This document shows, in pieces, positions 1-14,200 of a stretch of DNA of 64,000 nt. The DNA comes from Scilla litardierei (Eukaryota > Streptophyta > Magnoliopsida > Asparagales > Asparagaceae): the NCBI GenBank assembly GCA_030789695.1, contig CM061132.1:162527442-162591441 (forward strand). Reading direction: 5' to 3'. Position 1 is the first letter of the stretch. Each line of letters begins with the position of its first letter. The translations under genes and the position numbers were made by a program. Under the pieces are notes generated by a model, which saw only the letters and a program-made list of their open reading frames with translations, was not told where the DNA came from and did not search any database.

Positions 1-1090
1 GACTGCAACAGAATCTTATAAATATAATATTCATTAAAAACAAGCCAGCCTCTGTCAATTGTCTTCTGTTGCAACACAGATCCCGCTCCCACTGCTAATA
101 AAGGGCTAAGAGTTGTCATATTCTTGTCGATTAAGAAGACAAATCTCTAAGAACAAAGACCAAGTTTTTTTTGGGTTTTCTGCCTACCCACCTATCTTAC
201 ACATTCTACCCCTTGATAGTGTGTTCCTTTTCCCTCATAAATAAAAGTAACATCATTGCATTCATATCTACTCATTTTTTGCCTTGTAACCCTACATTTT
301 TCTTTGATGATCATAGTTTTAGCCTTTAATAAACATCAAAGACTACACTACTATCCTGGGAGCATAAACACGGGATCGAGTACTGGTATGGGCACATATA
401 TGGGTATAGGACACCGTAAATCTGTAAAAGGTAGGGTACATAAACACTTCTATTATAATATAAATATATTATATTATAAATGTTTGTGCACACAACAAAC
501 AAAATATAAAAGGTGACAGACAATATAATTTTTAGATATATAATTAAATAAGTGCATCACTTTATTTTATTGTGACATTTTCTAGCTGTCTTAAGCATTC
601 ATAAAATCACAAGTATAACCCATAAAATTGCATGGATGCCCATGCAAAAAGTACAAGTGTCCCCTCCACAAAATACAACCACAGAAGTAACCATTTCCAA
701 CATGTGGCTGACAAGTAATAAAATTGTCTGACATATATATATGACACGTGTACAAGAAGTGTTGGTGTCTAATAATGGTGTTCATGTATCTGGTACATGT
801 ACGGGTTCATCATAAAAGTACATGTGCTCCATAGCTACTACCTAGTATTTCCAAAGACAGAATTTAAGAACATCCCAGTGAAACACATTGATAAATAATC
901 CAAACTCTAAAAATCCTCTCATTTCCTCTCAATGGTTACTATTACAGATTGAAATAATGATGATGCCAAAGAAAACAGCCTGCTCAAAAGGGTTATAAGA
1001 AAATGGAGAAAAACGTATGTCTCTAACAAGGTGTCAAGCATAACCAACAAAAACATGGCATGAAATTTTAAACCAAAAACGATCTTATAC
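1..1090 (-). other. LON1 intron 16, partial
   Basis: This AT-rich stretch follows the donor site of LON1 exon 16 and continues off the left edge. I looked on the minus strand for the next expected LON1 coding block, which carries the end of the AAA+ module, and found none. The short open frames here have no recognisable domain. I see nothing else in it. Confidence 0.7.
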
Positions 1091-2527
1091 CTGCTCCAGC
1101 TTGATTCCACAAGCTTCACGGGTTGTCTTCTCTAAATAGTCCCTTGCTATGTGCATCTTCTCATCAGTAATATAACCAGCAAGCGGAATGACTTCCATTC
1201 TATCCAAGAGAGGATTTGGTATCATCTCAATTACATTGGCAGTGCAAACAAACAGGACCTATTATTAGAAGATGTCAGGACCTATTATTACAAGATGTCA
1301 AGGTGTTAAAAATGTGAAACTCAAGGAGCATTTTTAATGCAACCCTGCAACTCAGTGTGCCACGGGAACCAAAGAATAGTACATATAATATGTAACTGAG
1401 AATATTCAAAGAATGTATAAACAAAACAAAATACTATTTCTGGCAACCCAAGAACTATAGCAATTTCCATTGGCCATATAAACAATACTTAAGATTAGAT
1501 TACCATTTTCAACTCTATTTTTGTCCACACAATCAGAATGCATTCCAATAATCTAAACTTCTTAAGAAAGACCCATGCAAAATATTCAACTTTTAATAAA
1601 CAAGGTATGGTTGAAGAAAAGACAAAGGAATATATGATCTAGTAGTATCAATGATCTGCTTCATAGCAGGATAAATATGGCATGGAAGCATCCTTCTTAA
1701 AAATAGTTTCCACTTGACAATTATGATTGCTTGACATGGCTAACTGAACCTCTATCTAGTCTACCATCTGTTGAATAGTTCCAAATGAGCAGTGTCATGC
1801 ATACCATCCCCCCAAAGAAATGAAAACAAGATAGTATTTATGGCATGATTAAATGTCTTTAACCAATGGGTAGCAAAAGATCATATGAATTATGTTAATA
1901 GCTCCTTTTATAAGCAAATGATACCTTGGAGAGGTCAATGGGTACATCAAGATAGTGATCGAGGAAGTTCACATTTTGCTCAGGATCCAGAAGCTCTAAC
2001 ATGGCGCTAGCTGGATCACCAGCGTGTCCTCTCCCAAGCTGTTGACAGTAAATAAAATCATCAAATTGGTGCTAACACATTAGCTAAATAAGCTGAGGCT
2101 ATTGATATATAAATACTTCAGAAGATGAAAACCAAAATATTTTCATGATGATCCAGTACGAATATAACAGAATGATACCTTGTCTATCTCATCAATTAAC
2201 ACTAGAGGGTTAGATGTTCCCACTTGTTTTAGGCACTGCACCATCTTTCCAGGCATTGCACCAATATATGTACGACGATGCCCCTAGTGAAAATTAGTTC
2301 ACACAGATGACGCTCATTTTGAAACTGATATGCAGGTGGAAGGTGTATTTTTCACTCTGAATAAACTTCGCTAATTTAAATAACTTTTAGGCTTACCTTG
2401 ATCTCAGCCACATCAGCTAATCCTCCTACAGAAAACCTATAAAACTTTCGGTTCAAAGCACGGGCAATGGAACGACCAATGCTAGTCTTGCCAACTCCAG
2501 GAGGCCCAGAAAGACAAATAATTTTTC
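1091..2527 (-). CDS. LON1: LON1 exons 13-16: AAA+ ATPase core
   Basis: Four closely spaced exons (2527-2397, 2283-2179, 2038-1925, 1258-1091) encode residues 465-637. Exon 13 carries Walker A, exon 14 the pore loop and Walker B, exon 15 the segment after Walker B (motif LLDPEQN), and exon 16 sensor-1 and the arginine finger in LLDRMEV. The introns are 113, 140 and 666 bp. The reading frame is open throughout, and every residue I know to be needed for ATP binding and hydrolysis in this part is present, so the gene looks functional here. Confidence 0.95.
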
Positions 2528-3393
2528 CTGCAAGATATTTATATTAAAACTATGGGTAATGCCAATAAATACGAGAATCTACCATTAAATAAAGCATAAA
2601 TTTAATCTCCTGATCTGGCCTTTTTGATTGTAGGTTCTACATGAGTGCAGACAAATATGGTATGTGTGATCCTTGGCGAAGTGCAAACAAACTTCGGAAA
2701 AAGTTCTCAAATAGCCAACTTCATAGTCAAGATATTGATGTGATACAGGATTCCCTATCCTATAGTCATATGAGCTAGACCGAAAATAATTACAGTGAAG
2801 ACTGTGATGTCAAAATAACTGAATTTTGGAAAATCTCATGCATAAGCCTGCAATCCAGACGTCAAGATTCAATGACATTTTTGGTCGGTCAACAGAGCAA
2901 CTAGGGCTCGTAAAATAAGCCCAAGCTTGGCCCAGACCTGCATGAGCGTGGGTAGTTAGAGCTGTGAGCTTCAGCCAATTTATTGACAAACAAAGCAGAG
3001 CCGCATTGATTTGATCCAAGGGCTGAGAACTTGGTTTCTGCTTTGGGGTTTCTTTGAAAGAATAAGTTTCGCATAGCTTCATTTGTTTCATAGGTTTCGT
3101 TTCGAATTTTGGATTTTAGATGAATTTATCACATGCACACACATATACATACAAACATAGAAATATATAGTAAGGCAGAGAAAACTCGCCAGAACTCATC
3201 GCCTCTACCAATCTTGATCGCCACTTGCTGTTGTCGTGCACTGGTGCCGCATGATAACGGGAGAGGAAGGGTAGAGAATGATGGAGAAAGGGGGTTAGTG
3301 TACCCCTTTCCCCCTCATTTCTTGAAGTATGCATGCATGCTAAGGGGAGAAGACCATAAGCAAAAATGATGGAGTTTAGTTCTACATCGAAAA

Positions 3394-3451
<58 letters not shown>

Positions 3452-3825
3452 ATTTTCAAATGAGAACATTTCGCACGGTGCGAAAATGTTTTTATCTTTT
3501 TTTTGAAATTTTTTTTTTCAAAAATTCTTTTTTCCACCCTCATTATATGTTGTTATACACCCCTCAAAAAATAATGGTTGAGAAATAATGTCATTTGGTC
3601 TTCGATCAAGCCATTTCATCAAATTCGCACGTTTTGAGACCGTTAAATTTGTAACGGGTGGATGGGTGCTCTAATGCCCAACGGGTTCACCCATTATTTT
3701 CCCTGGGGTATATAATTGTATGGATTAAACATCAAAAAAAGAATTTTTGAAAAAAAAAATTTCAAAAAAATAAAAAAAAAGTTTTCGCACGGCTTTCGCA
3801 CGGGATTTTTCGCACCCGAAGATTG

Positions 3826-3903
<78 letters not shown>

Positions 3904-5159
3904 ATATCTATATCTATATTACAATTGAGGGCAGATTTTGAATTTGTCCTATGTGGCAATGTCACATCAAGTTTTGGAGGGAAATTTTTGGGTTAAAAAA
4001 AATTTGTTGGGAATACACAAAAGCATTGAAATTAGGAATAGCCTTTTAATATTAGTTATGAAAAAAATGTTGTGCATACACACAATCTCATCTTGGGAAT
4101 GAACGCGAGCTGTGAAAGAATGAACGCGGGAGATGCTGCCAACTCATTGATCAGCGTTGCAAAACCCTGTAAAATTTCGATATCATCTGCTGATATTTCA
4201 GGGGAAACTCATAATTATTGATGTTTGTTTAAAATTAGTGGGCCCAAGATTTTAAATGAACAGTGTCCCAAGGGCACTGGTTATATGTATATGAAGCCAT
4301 CGTCGAAAGCGCCAGCTAAATTTTTTAACGCTAATTTGTTGTTCCGCGCCTAAGGCACCCACGCCAAAATTGTTGTTTTACATCGAATGAGTTGTTTTGC
4401 GCCGAAGGCATCCACGTCGAATTTGATGTTCTGTGTCGAAGGCGCAAGCGCTGAATTTGTTGTTCCACGCTAAAGGCGCTCGCGCCATTTTTAACGTTGA
4501 TTTGTTGTTCCGCGCCTAAGGCACCCGCGTCGAAATTATTGTTTTACGTCGAATTTGTTGCTCTGCGCCAAAAGCACCCACATCGAATTTGGTGTTCTGT
4601 GTCGAAGGCGCATGCTCTGAATTTGTTGTTCCGCGCCGAAGGCGCCTGTACCGCTAAATATTGTAAACTAATTTGTTTTTCTTTTAAATTTTGGCTTTGA
4701 AAAAAAATTTCGGGGAACAAAGATTTCGCATGGGAAAATCTTAAATGAACCGTGCCGGCGGGCACGGGTTATGACTATATATATATATGAGGGATCAAAT
4801 GACCCCCAAAAATGACCCCCTATCAAAAATCCTATGCCCCCCATTTTTTCGGAAGATCCGAACCGTTGATCTTGATCTCCACCCTCTAAATAACTGACCC
4901 ACCAATTTGCAACCCGATCCCACGTGTTTTTCCCGTTCATCCATCCGACCCAAATTTAACGGTTTCGCATGAACGGAACTTTTGCGAATGGTTGATGGAC
5001 GAGAAAAACACATCAGATCGGGTTGAAAATTGGTGGGTCAGGTATTTAGAGGGTGGAGATCAAGATGAACGGTTCGGATCTTCCGAAAAAATGGGGGGCA
5101 TAGGATTTTTGATAGGGGGTCATTTTTGGGGGTTATTTTTGGGGGTCATTTGATCCCTC

Positions 5160-5237
<78 letters not shown>

Positions 5238-8200
5238 TAAATATGAGTAGACACATCTCCAATAGGAATTTTCAGGTTAGGATCAAATTATGTTTCATAA
5301 TTTTTAGTCAATATCCACAAAGTCAATATGCTTGTATTGGTTTGTGCTAACAAGTGATATTAAAGCTCGTTATGAAATCTCCTGGGAGAGGATCAGACAT
5401 AAGAGTGATCATTATAGTGCATATGGGAATGCAGCTTAAGCTGCAATGGACTCTTGTCATAATATATAGAGCATAGAACAGAAAATTAATAGCTCAATGT
5501 CTTAGTGGGTGCTAAAGACATCCAAGACATAATTTACTCAACTGGTTATAGTTGTAAAAGTACGGATGTGCTACAAAGCAGGTTTCATGCATACTTGCCA
5601 AACTAGGGCGAGATAAGTATATAAGTGCTATAAAAAATGTTCCAGGCATACTCACCAGATAGGTATACAATGCAACAAAAAAGGTTTCATGCATACTTGC
5701 TAGCCGTCAATGAAACACGAAACACTCGTTAGTACATGACATGATATGAGATACTCGAATGTGACAAGGTACAGTAGATACTCATAGTATGTGATAGAAT
5801 GCAATGTTGGGTACAAAATATAACTGTCAATCTTCAAAAATATTGGTTGTTTTTTTTTCTCGTATACAAGCCAAGGTGGAGATGATTGAAGTTGATGCTC
5901 GAATCTTATTCAAAACATGCTCATACTAAACAAGAAATACAAAGCGCAAAAGGTGGAGTTAAGCCCTACAATGAAAAGGAAATGAGATAAATATAAGGCT
6001 AAATATGATTGGGCCCGAGACTCTATTACAGGTTTACCTTTTTAGCTCAAATTAGGTTGTACGATTATTTAACTAATATCCGAGTGTTTCATATGCCTTT
6101 GTCGTAACATCATTCTCTCTCTTCTCATCCATTCTTGCAAGAGTTGGCGAGAACATGCAACAATAGTCGATTGAGGCGTACAGAGACCATGATGGAGGTG
6201 AAGATAGAAGAGTTCACTCTCCCCCAGTTATTCCTCTCCACCCGCTTTTTTTGCAAATGATTGAAACGAATTTAATCAATTTCCAATCATAATTCTGTTT
6301 TTTTAGAATTTTAGACGGTTATTGCTTATATCATCATCAATTTGCTTATTTTACAGCTAAGTTTTTTTTTAAAAAATTGTTTTTTCATGTTTTGTCAAGA
6401 CCAAGTTTTGGGGATGGTCACATACCAATTCCCGTCAAAACAAGTACTAATCGACCAAAACTTTTAGGTGACAAACGAAACCTCAATCTTTATTTTGATC
6501 CGACAAGTTCATACGTGACCATCAATCAGATTCATAGCAAAGAATCTACACAGAACCTTACTTTTCTAGGAAACAGAAATCCAAATTAAGAAGAGGTCCT
6601 AATAAGAACTTAAATGGATCCCCAATAAAGAAGTCTGAAACTAGAATGTGATAAATATTTTCTAAACCATAAGAGGAGGAAACTGTGCAAGTAACCAAAT
6701 AACTAGTAATTGGATACAACTGTCAGAAAGTAGTTCTCACACCATTTTGAGTACTTTCCACTAGTTTTGACCTTTCAAGGCTAGATTAGCAGGCCAAGAA
6801 TACAGTTCCAAATATTCAAATGAATTTCAGGCTAGGCTCAGCCCCCAAATAATAATTATGTATTCATAATATGTATTGTTTCATTATGGCAGTGGTGTTG
6901 AGTATGGGGGTGGCAAAATGAATCCGACCCGACCCGACCCGACCCCGGCCTCTTTAACCGGTTATGAATAGATGCCTAATTGGGACGAGTTGCATCCAAG
7001 TCGACACGGCCGACCCAAATAAAATCCGGGTCTGGTGCGGATTTGACCCGCCAACCCGAGTTTACATGTATTCTACCCTGTTTCCATACTATGAATATAT
7101 ATAATTACCGTCAAGAGAAAGGTGTTATGTTGGAAATTTGAATACAAGTTTGATGCTTGGTGCATTATGTGGAATTGGTCGCTGGTTCGAATCCCAACTG
7201 CAGCGAAAGTTGTGTTTTTTAAATTTCCAATACATTGGAATCATAAAGTGTAAACGAATAAACAAAATAGATAGACCATTGTAACATAGAACTTCATAGA
7301 TCAATTGGTTGGTGGCCTAAGCTTGCATATCAATGGTTGCAGGATCAACGCCTATTAGAAGCATTAAATATCAAACTCTATCTTTTTAAACTTAATCGAA
7401 CCGGGTCGAGTTCAGGTAACCTGACAACCTGACAGGTCGGCTACGGGTATTGACTCCCCGACTCAGATTCAATCTGGTTCGGGTTTGCACATATCCGAGT
7501 CAGGTCAGACCTGACCCGACTTGACCCGTTTGCCACCCCTAGTGTTGAGGTGTTTTTCTTGTCGTCTTGGTTATTTGGGTGAGGCATCACACGAGAGGAT
7601 GTTGCATGAGCATGTGACTATAGTATTAAGTTCAACTGTTTAGGACCCGACACGCCAAATGGTTTTTTTCCTTTAAATGGGGGCATGTGTGGTGGAACCC
7701 ACTTACAAGTGAATATCTGGGTTTGTGGTACGTATGGGAGAAATTGATAAGGTCATTATAATAGTTACGCATGTATTATATGTGTGAACTGACAAAATCA
7801 ACAAATTCATTTGAACAAGTAAAATTAAGATCAAGAACTGAATCTTGCACCTTCAGGTATCTGGAAAGCATCAATTGATATAGTTCAATAAATAAAAAGT
7901 GACCAAATTAATTTGGCAACAAAATATAGCATTAGATCATTGAACAATTCAGCCATTGATCATTCCTTATTGGTTGGGTCGCCAATTTTGGTGATTTGGA
8001 TCAAGAAGGCATCATATATCGGACTGCATGGCTGGATCAACATTCGAGGGGGTGGTCTTATTCAAGTAATACTGCTCAAGCAGAAAATCAGATATGACTC
8101 ATACAGCCCAACATTTTAAATCAAACTTGAAAATACTAGCAGTACGAAAGTGGAATGGAAGAATGTTCACAAGATGCAATCAAGATGATCTCATACAATA

Positions 8201-11200
8201 TGAGTATACTTGTACATTTATTTGTTAAAAATCACCTAAATGAAGGATAAATGACTAGGCTAACATTGTTATAAACATTAAGTACGAAAAATAGAAAATA
8301 CATGAACAATTATGATGCATTTATCCCAGCTTTTGGTGCCAGCAACGTGAAACCGTTTTTTTCCACTCGGTTCTGTAAAAGGTCACGTCTTCAACTGAAT
8401 TAGCTGTCATGTTCCCTTAAATGTTTTCATCCATGTTTGTTCAGGCCTACCTCTCATCCCTGCTGCTCCATTAACTAGGATCTGTTTTCTCCCTCAAATT
8501 TCGAATTTTGGTTCTAGTTCATTCAAATTTAGTGGAAGCTACCTCTAGCCATTCATCCATCTCCAGATGCTCATTTCAGCAACACTAGTATTCTAGAATA
8601 TAAAAAAAATTAACTGACCAACGTTTGATCATAAAACTAAATGCAGGTGGGATACATGTTATGAATTATCCTTTTAATTTCATGGATGTAGAATAGTTAC
8701 ATTACACCACCAGGATGGAAGCTTGGTTGAGTAACAAAACAAAGGTATTTCTTGGCAATATCTGCATTATATGCCACAATATTTCTAAAGTTGGACTCCA
8801 TGCACTTTTGTTTTAAAGAAACCAAAAATGGTAAAAGCTACAAGGCACATATGTCATTTAAAGATGACAATGGGGAGACTACTCACTCTTATCTTTCTAA
8901 TAGAAAATTAAATAAAAAATAGATGGGTTTTTGTATGCATATCATTATGTAATGTGGATATCTTATAAGGAATTCAAGCAAAACCACAATGCTTAAAATG
9001 TAAATTTAGTCATCACGGGAATTTAGAAGCAGAGATATACTTGTTACAGGAGAAATAACACAATAAACTGAAGAAAAATACTATGAAACAATGATACTTC
9101 AAAATACTAACCCTGTGCGCTTCCTCTTAATTTTCCAACCGCAATAAATTCTAATATCCTCTCTTTTACATCAGATAAACCGTAATGGTCTTCATCTAAA
9201 ATCTTTTGAGCATGATGGACGTCAAAATTTTCATCACTGCAATTGATGGAGATAAGAATAATAAACATAAGCATCACTGAACATTGTACTAATGCCTGAC
9301 AATGCTTTACTGCAACAGAAAAAATGAGTGCACGACTTAAATTATAAGTAATGCATGATGCATACAAAAAAATTAGACACTTGGTGATACATACGTAATA
9401 TGGGGATGGGATGGATATACAAAACAAGGTTCTCAACGAAATGGATGCGGTCTGTCCCAATGTATTCAAACTTTCGGACAGTACATAAATGATCTGCGTC
9501 CTAAGAGTTACCATAGAGCGCTTTCACTTTTTGCAATGACAATTAAATCCACAATACACCGTTTCAAATTATTTCTTCCAGTGAAACTCTACTGCTGGGT
9601 TGAATTGTTAAATGCCCAAGAAACCCTAGTCATCCTTTTTTTAGATCAATGTGAGTATATATGCCATGTACAAAGTTAACAGCTCAAAATACTGACAACC
9701 AACTTTTGGCAGTAACTTAAAATATACATATTGTCAATAAACTTTTGAATGGAATCTTTTGTCCAAAATATGAATGTACCACTCAGATTAGCAACTTCTA
9801 AATTCTTGAAGGATTCGGTAATGATTACAGTGATAGTGTAACAACAAGAACATTTCTACTTTCGTCTGAATTTGATGGGAAGTAACACATAAACTGATAT
9901 ATCTTGCAGCTGCAAACGCAACATGTGTAATATCACCATTCCCATTATTGTCGTGTTAGGTGAAAAGTTAACTCAATTCAAAATTTCAAACACATTACAT
10001 GAAAAAAAAGTTAAAACGTAAAAATATAGGCATAATCCGTCTTTCCCCTCTATGTGTGAAGTTGAAGTTATGTGTACCTTCCAACAGTGACTGTATCAAC
10101 CGGTTCACAGTGACAAATTCATGAGCCATTCCAATATAGGATACCAAGTTAATAAAACCAAGTTTTGAGGTCTCGGTTTCGGTCTCGGTTTCATTCTTCC
10201 GAAAATTTAGGTTTTGTTATCAGTTTCGCCCAGTTTTTGTGGTTTCGGATGTTAGTTTTGATTCGTCCGTGTCAGTAGTTCCAATAGTTTAGTTTTGGGT
10301 ATCGATTTCGATTTTGGAGATACTTTAAATATGTATATACACACAGTAACGCATATATATACAGTTATACGGTATTTTATACATATAGATGCACCGATAA
10401 CATATACTAGGTTTATGTGTACAAAATTTTTAATTGGAACTGATCTAGTACCACAGCCAGCCCTTCAGTATTTTATTAATATAAATAAAAATAATGAGGC
10501 ATAAATATGACCTCATATTACACAAAGAATAAAATAAAGAGTAAGACAAATAAAACTATGCTAATTTAAAGCATGTCTGAATCTAATAAAAAGATGGCAC
10601 ATTTAAATATTGAGCCTTGAAATATTTCTTATAAGTGATAATTTCCTCTCCCTTTAATTCAAAAGAGGAATTTTCATGGCAAACCAGTGTCATAAGCACT
10701 GCATCAGTCCACACGTGCACGCCTGATTCAAACTACAGATTGCATGCTTCAGAGTTCTGTTGTCTATAAGCCTCATAATGGCCATTTTTACTGTATTACT
10801 GGTATTCTGGATGCCTGCAATGAAAATTCTTCTTTTGAATTAAAGGGAAATGAGATTATCACATATAAGAAATATTTCAACGCTCTGTACTTAAATGTGA
10901 TGTCTTTTCTCACCAGGTATGGCCTCGAATTGAAAAGGAAACACGAATCTTTTAATGCTGGAAGACACGTTTTCACTGTGAAAAATCTATGCACGCACTT
11001 CTTTTCGTGCTTCTAAACATGGCATCACATCCATGATTAATTTGTAAGCTTGTAACAAGTTAACATGTAAAAAAACTTGTAAGGATGTATAAAATACATC
11101 TAACATATATAAAATACCTCTAACATTTATGGAAATACATTATCTATATTTTTCTGTATTTTTCTATTCATATTACACAGTTTTCTGTATTTTTCTAACA

Positions 11201-14200
11201 TTTTTATAATTAAAAATTTTTTACATAAATTTTCATACCAATTCTATTAGCAGTACACATTTTTCGGTATTTTTCTATATTTTCGGTATTTTTATAATGT
11301 TTCCCTATTTTCCTGTATTTTTATGTTCACATTATACAGTTGTAACAAAATTTAACTAATTAATTAATATAAAAGAATAACAAAAAATGATTATGTATAA
11401 ATTTGACATCATAATACAAAAAATGAATAAAATACATCAAAAGATACAAAAAATGAATAAAATACATCAAAAGAGCCAAAAATCTCATTCTGAGTTAGTA
11501 TCATCCGGGTGTGGTGCAAAGTAGTACGGTTGATAGAAATATTGCATCTGTTCCGGCCCCAAAAATGATATCATCATGTTACCTGACGGCTGGGCTCGAT
11601 TCGATGAAAGGTGTGTCATGACTGCCTTGCCTGCTGGACTGCTGAGTCACATTCGAACCGCACCTATATTGATTATCATAATCCACATAGACATCAATCA
11701 AAGTGACTGTACGGTGCGAAAAGATCGTCATGACTACTTAAGTATCAACCGGAATACGACTCATGAATGACAGGATTATCATGACCTCCATAATAATCAG
11801 AAAAACGTTGATACATGCGATATTCAGGTATCGTCCCACGTTCTTTACGTTGATGCTGCCTATCATGATCTTTATACACATTCGAATGTGTTGTATCATA
11901 AGCATGGTCAGCATTTCTCTCAGTAGGGCAACCGTATTTCGAAGCACTACAACCTCTATCTGTAGAACCTTGGACATCGGAAGACGAATCATCGCTTTCT
12001 TGCCAAGTGACTGCCTTCTTTCGCTTATACGTGAGATTCACTAGGTTATGACTTGGTCACGACTGATTACTTCTTGTACGTTTGGCTTCCATAAGCGCCT
12101 CGTCCAACTAAGGATTCTCTGTCATTGAGCTCTCTGGCTTCTGTCTTCCGAGTCCATTCCTGCAATGGATCATTCTCAAGAAAAATCTGATCCAAGTCAA
12201 TCAGTTGGTGGTCGGCCTTCGTGCTCCTCCCTGCATCCTCCTTGTATGTCTTTGTCTCAGCATCATACTATAATGCACATAACCCAGTTTTTTAAGATGT
12301 CCTACTGTTAGTCTATTCCTGTTTTTAGTATGAATGAGTGAGAAAGTGTTCAGTTTTTCGTTCACAGTTGGAAGAAGAGACCGTTTGGCTTAAAACAGGT
12401 ACAGCTAAGCATGTAAGAGTTGGAGCGTGCTCTCTCCCAATGGTTAATCACCAGTGAGCTACAAAAGTTCTCTTGGTCAGAAAATATAGAGCATTTATTG
12501 GGAACATATATGTATCTAAGATTCTTATAGATACCTGAAATGCACCTTTTATCGCCAATTCTGCTTTACTGAAGCTGAAATAACCAACTCTCATCATATA
12601 GCAAAATAAAAATATACAAAATACGTTTACCTCTCTGTCTATATCAATTTGCTTCGAGATGTCGGATTCCAAGCTCTCAATCACACGTCTGATTCTAACC
12701 ATCACCTGGTTGTCATTTGTGCAATGGATGAGTACTTGAAATGAGGATTCAGAAAATAACCTGCAGCATGAATATATTGATGCGGCTACTTATCTCATCT
12801 TTTGTCAATCATGTCCCACCATTTGATGTATCATCTACAATATTCTTTCGAATGTCTTCTTTCACCCGGTCCATAGCCTCATAAGAAAACACATCTCGAC
12901 ATTATCATCGTTGTCGACCATTCGTAGAACTTTCACTAGCGGCTCAAATATGACGATAACATTAGAGATTTCTTGTCAAAAATCATCAACGTGAATCAGG
13001 CAGATTGTATATGTTTCCAATGGTCCTATCTTTTGAATTAACTTAGGAAAGTTTTGGGACTATTCCCTTGAGGTGATCATTCTCCGTATAACATCTCAAT
13101 GCACGTACAGAGAGTCCAAAGCAATAAAATGGGTTGCAAATCTTATAATCATAGGCATGATCAACTCTTTTGCACATGTATCTCTTCTCATCAAGCTGAG
13201 CACACATCCTTTGTTGTATATAAAGCCAGTTACGATCTGACTTTGTGCGATGATTTTTTACTTCCTCTTCTTTTGTCATTTCAGACAAATATCAAGTCAA
13301 TACAATGTGCTGCACACAGAGTCCAATACAGATGATGTCCCGTTTGCATCAGCATCTGCCTAGCTATTTGTAGTTTGCTCCATTGTCGGTAACTACTTGA
13401 ACTACTCTATGCTCTGATTATTTCTACACATTTATCCATAATATCAAATATGTATGGAACGTTCTGGAAGTGGATGGTTGCATCCACCGAGTCCAGGAAT
13501 ATCGTCCCGTGGATCGAATACACAAGAAAATTAATAATTTTCCTTCGGTTCTGTGTTGTCCAAACATCACACATTAGTGTGCAACCATACTCATCCCAAT
13601 GACAATGAAAAGTTTCAACATATTTCTCGGTCTCTTCAAGCTCCATGTCCAAATATTTATGAACCAGCTCCCAAGCAGTCGGTGGAGCAATGCCACGACC
13701 CGCTTCCGCGATAGCATCTAGACTATTGGTTACATTGTACGGAATGTGTTTCAAATAAAAAAATTGGTCATAGTTCGGCCGACAAAGGACTTGGCATTTT
13801 TCATGAATGAATTCTTTATTATTGGTTGGGTTTTTACCCTTCTACATTAAAGAAAAAGAGTCGGCACCGGTTTGAGAACACCGGTCGGTCTACCTGTAGG
13901 ATCAACATCGCAAGCAAAACCACACGCGAACATGCCGACAATTTTGCTGGCACGACTACCCGATCTGGCTAGCCCATAAGCCTCAAACGATTCTACTTCC
14001 ATCCTTCTGCTTTCACGCCTAATCTCTTCTTCGGCAAATTCTTATCTACTTACTCTAAAAGCTTTTCTAAGGTCGCTCGCCTCGGTATCATCCACATCCT
14101 CGTCCGAATCATTTGAGATTTGCTTCTATAGGCCTTGCCCTTAACTCCTCAATCCGCTTCTTCTTAAATCTGGCTTGTACCCTTTCTTTCCTCTCAACCG

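Larger units (their letters stand above)
2528..9111 (-). other. LON1 intron 12 (6.6 kb) with four small mobile elements
   Basis: The intron runs from the donor after exon 12 (GT at 9111-9110) to the acceptor AG at 2529-2528. It holds two foldback elements and a Helitron-like element separated by TA microsatellites (3.4-5.2 kb), and a small hAT-type element (6.9-7.5 kb). The rest (2530-3390, 5235-6894, 7550-9111) is AT-rich, with no supported gene on either strand. Confidence 0.85.

Noticed and set aside
10295..11016. Short open frames in the left part of the hAT element
   Set aside because: AT-rich, no similarity to transposase or other families, and no splice or promoter context.
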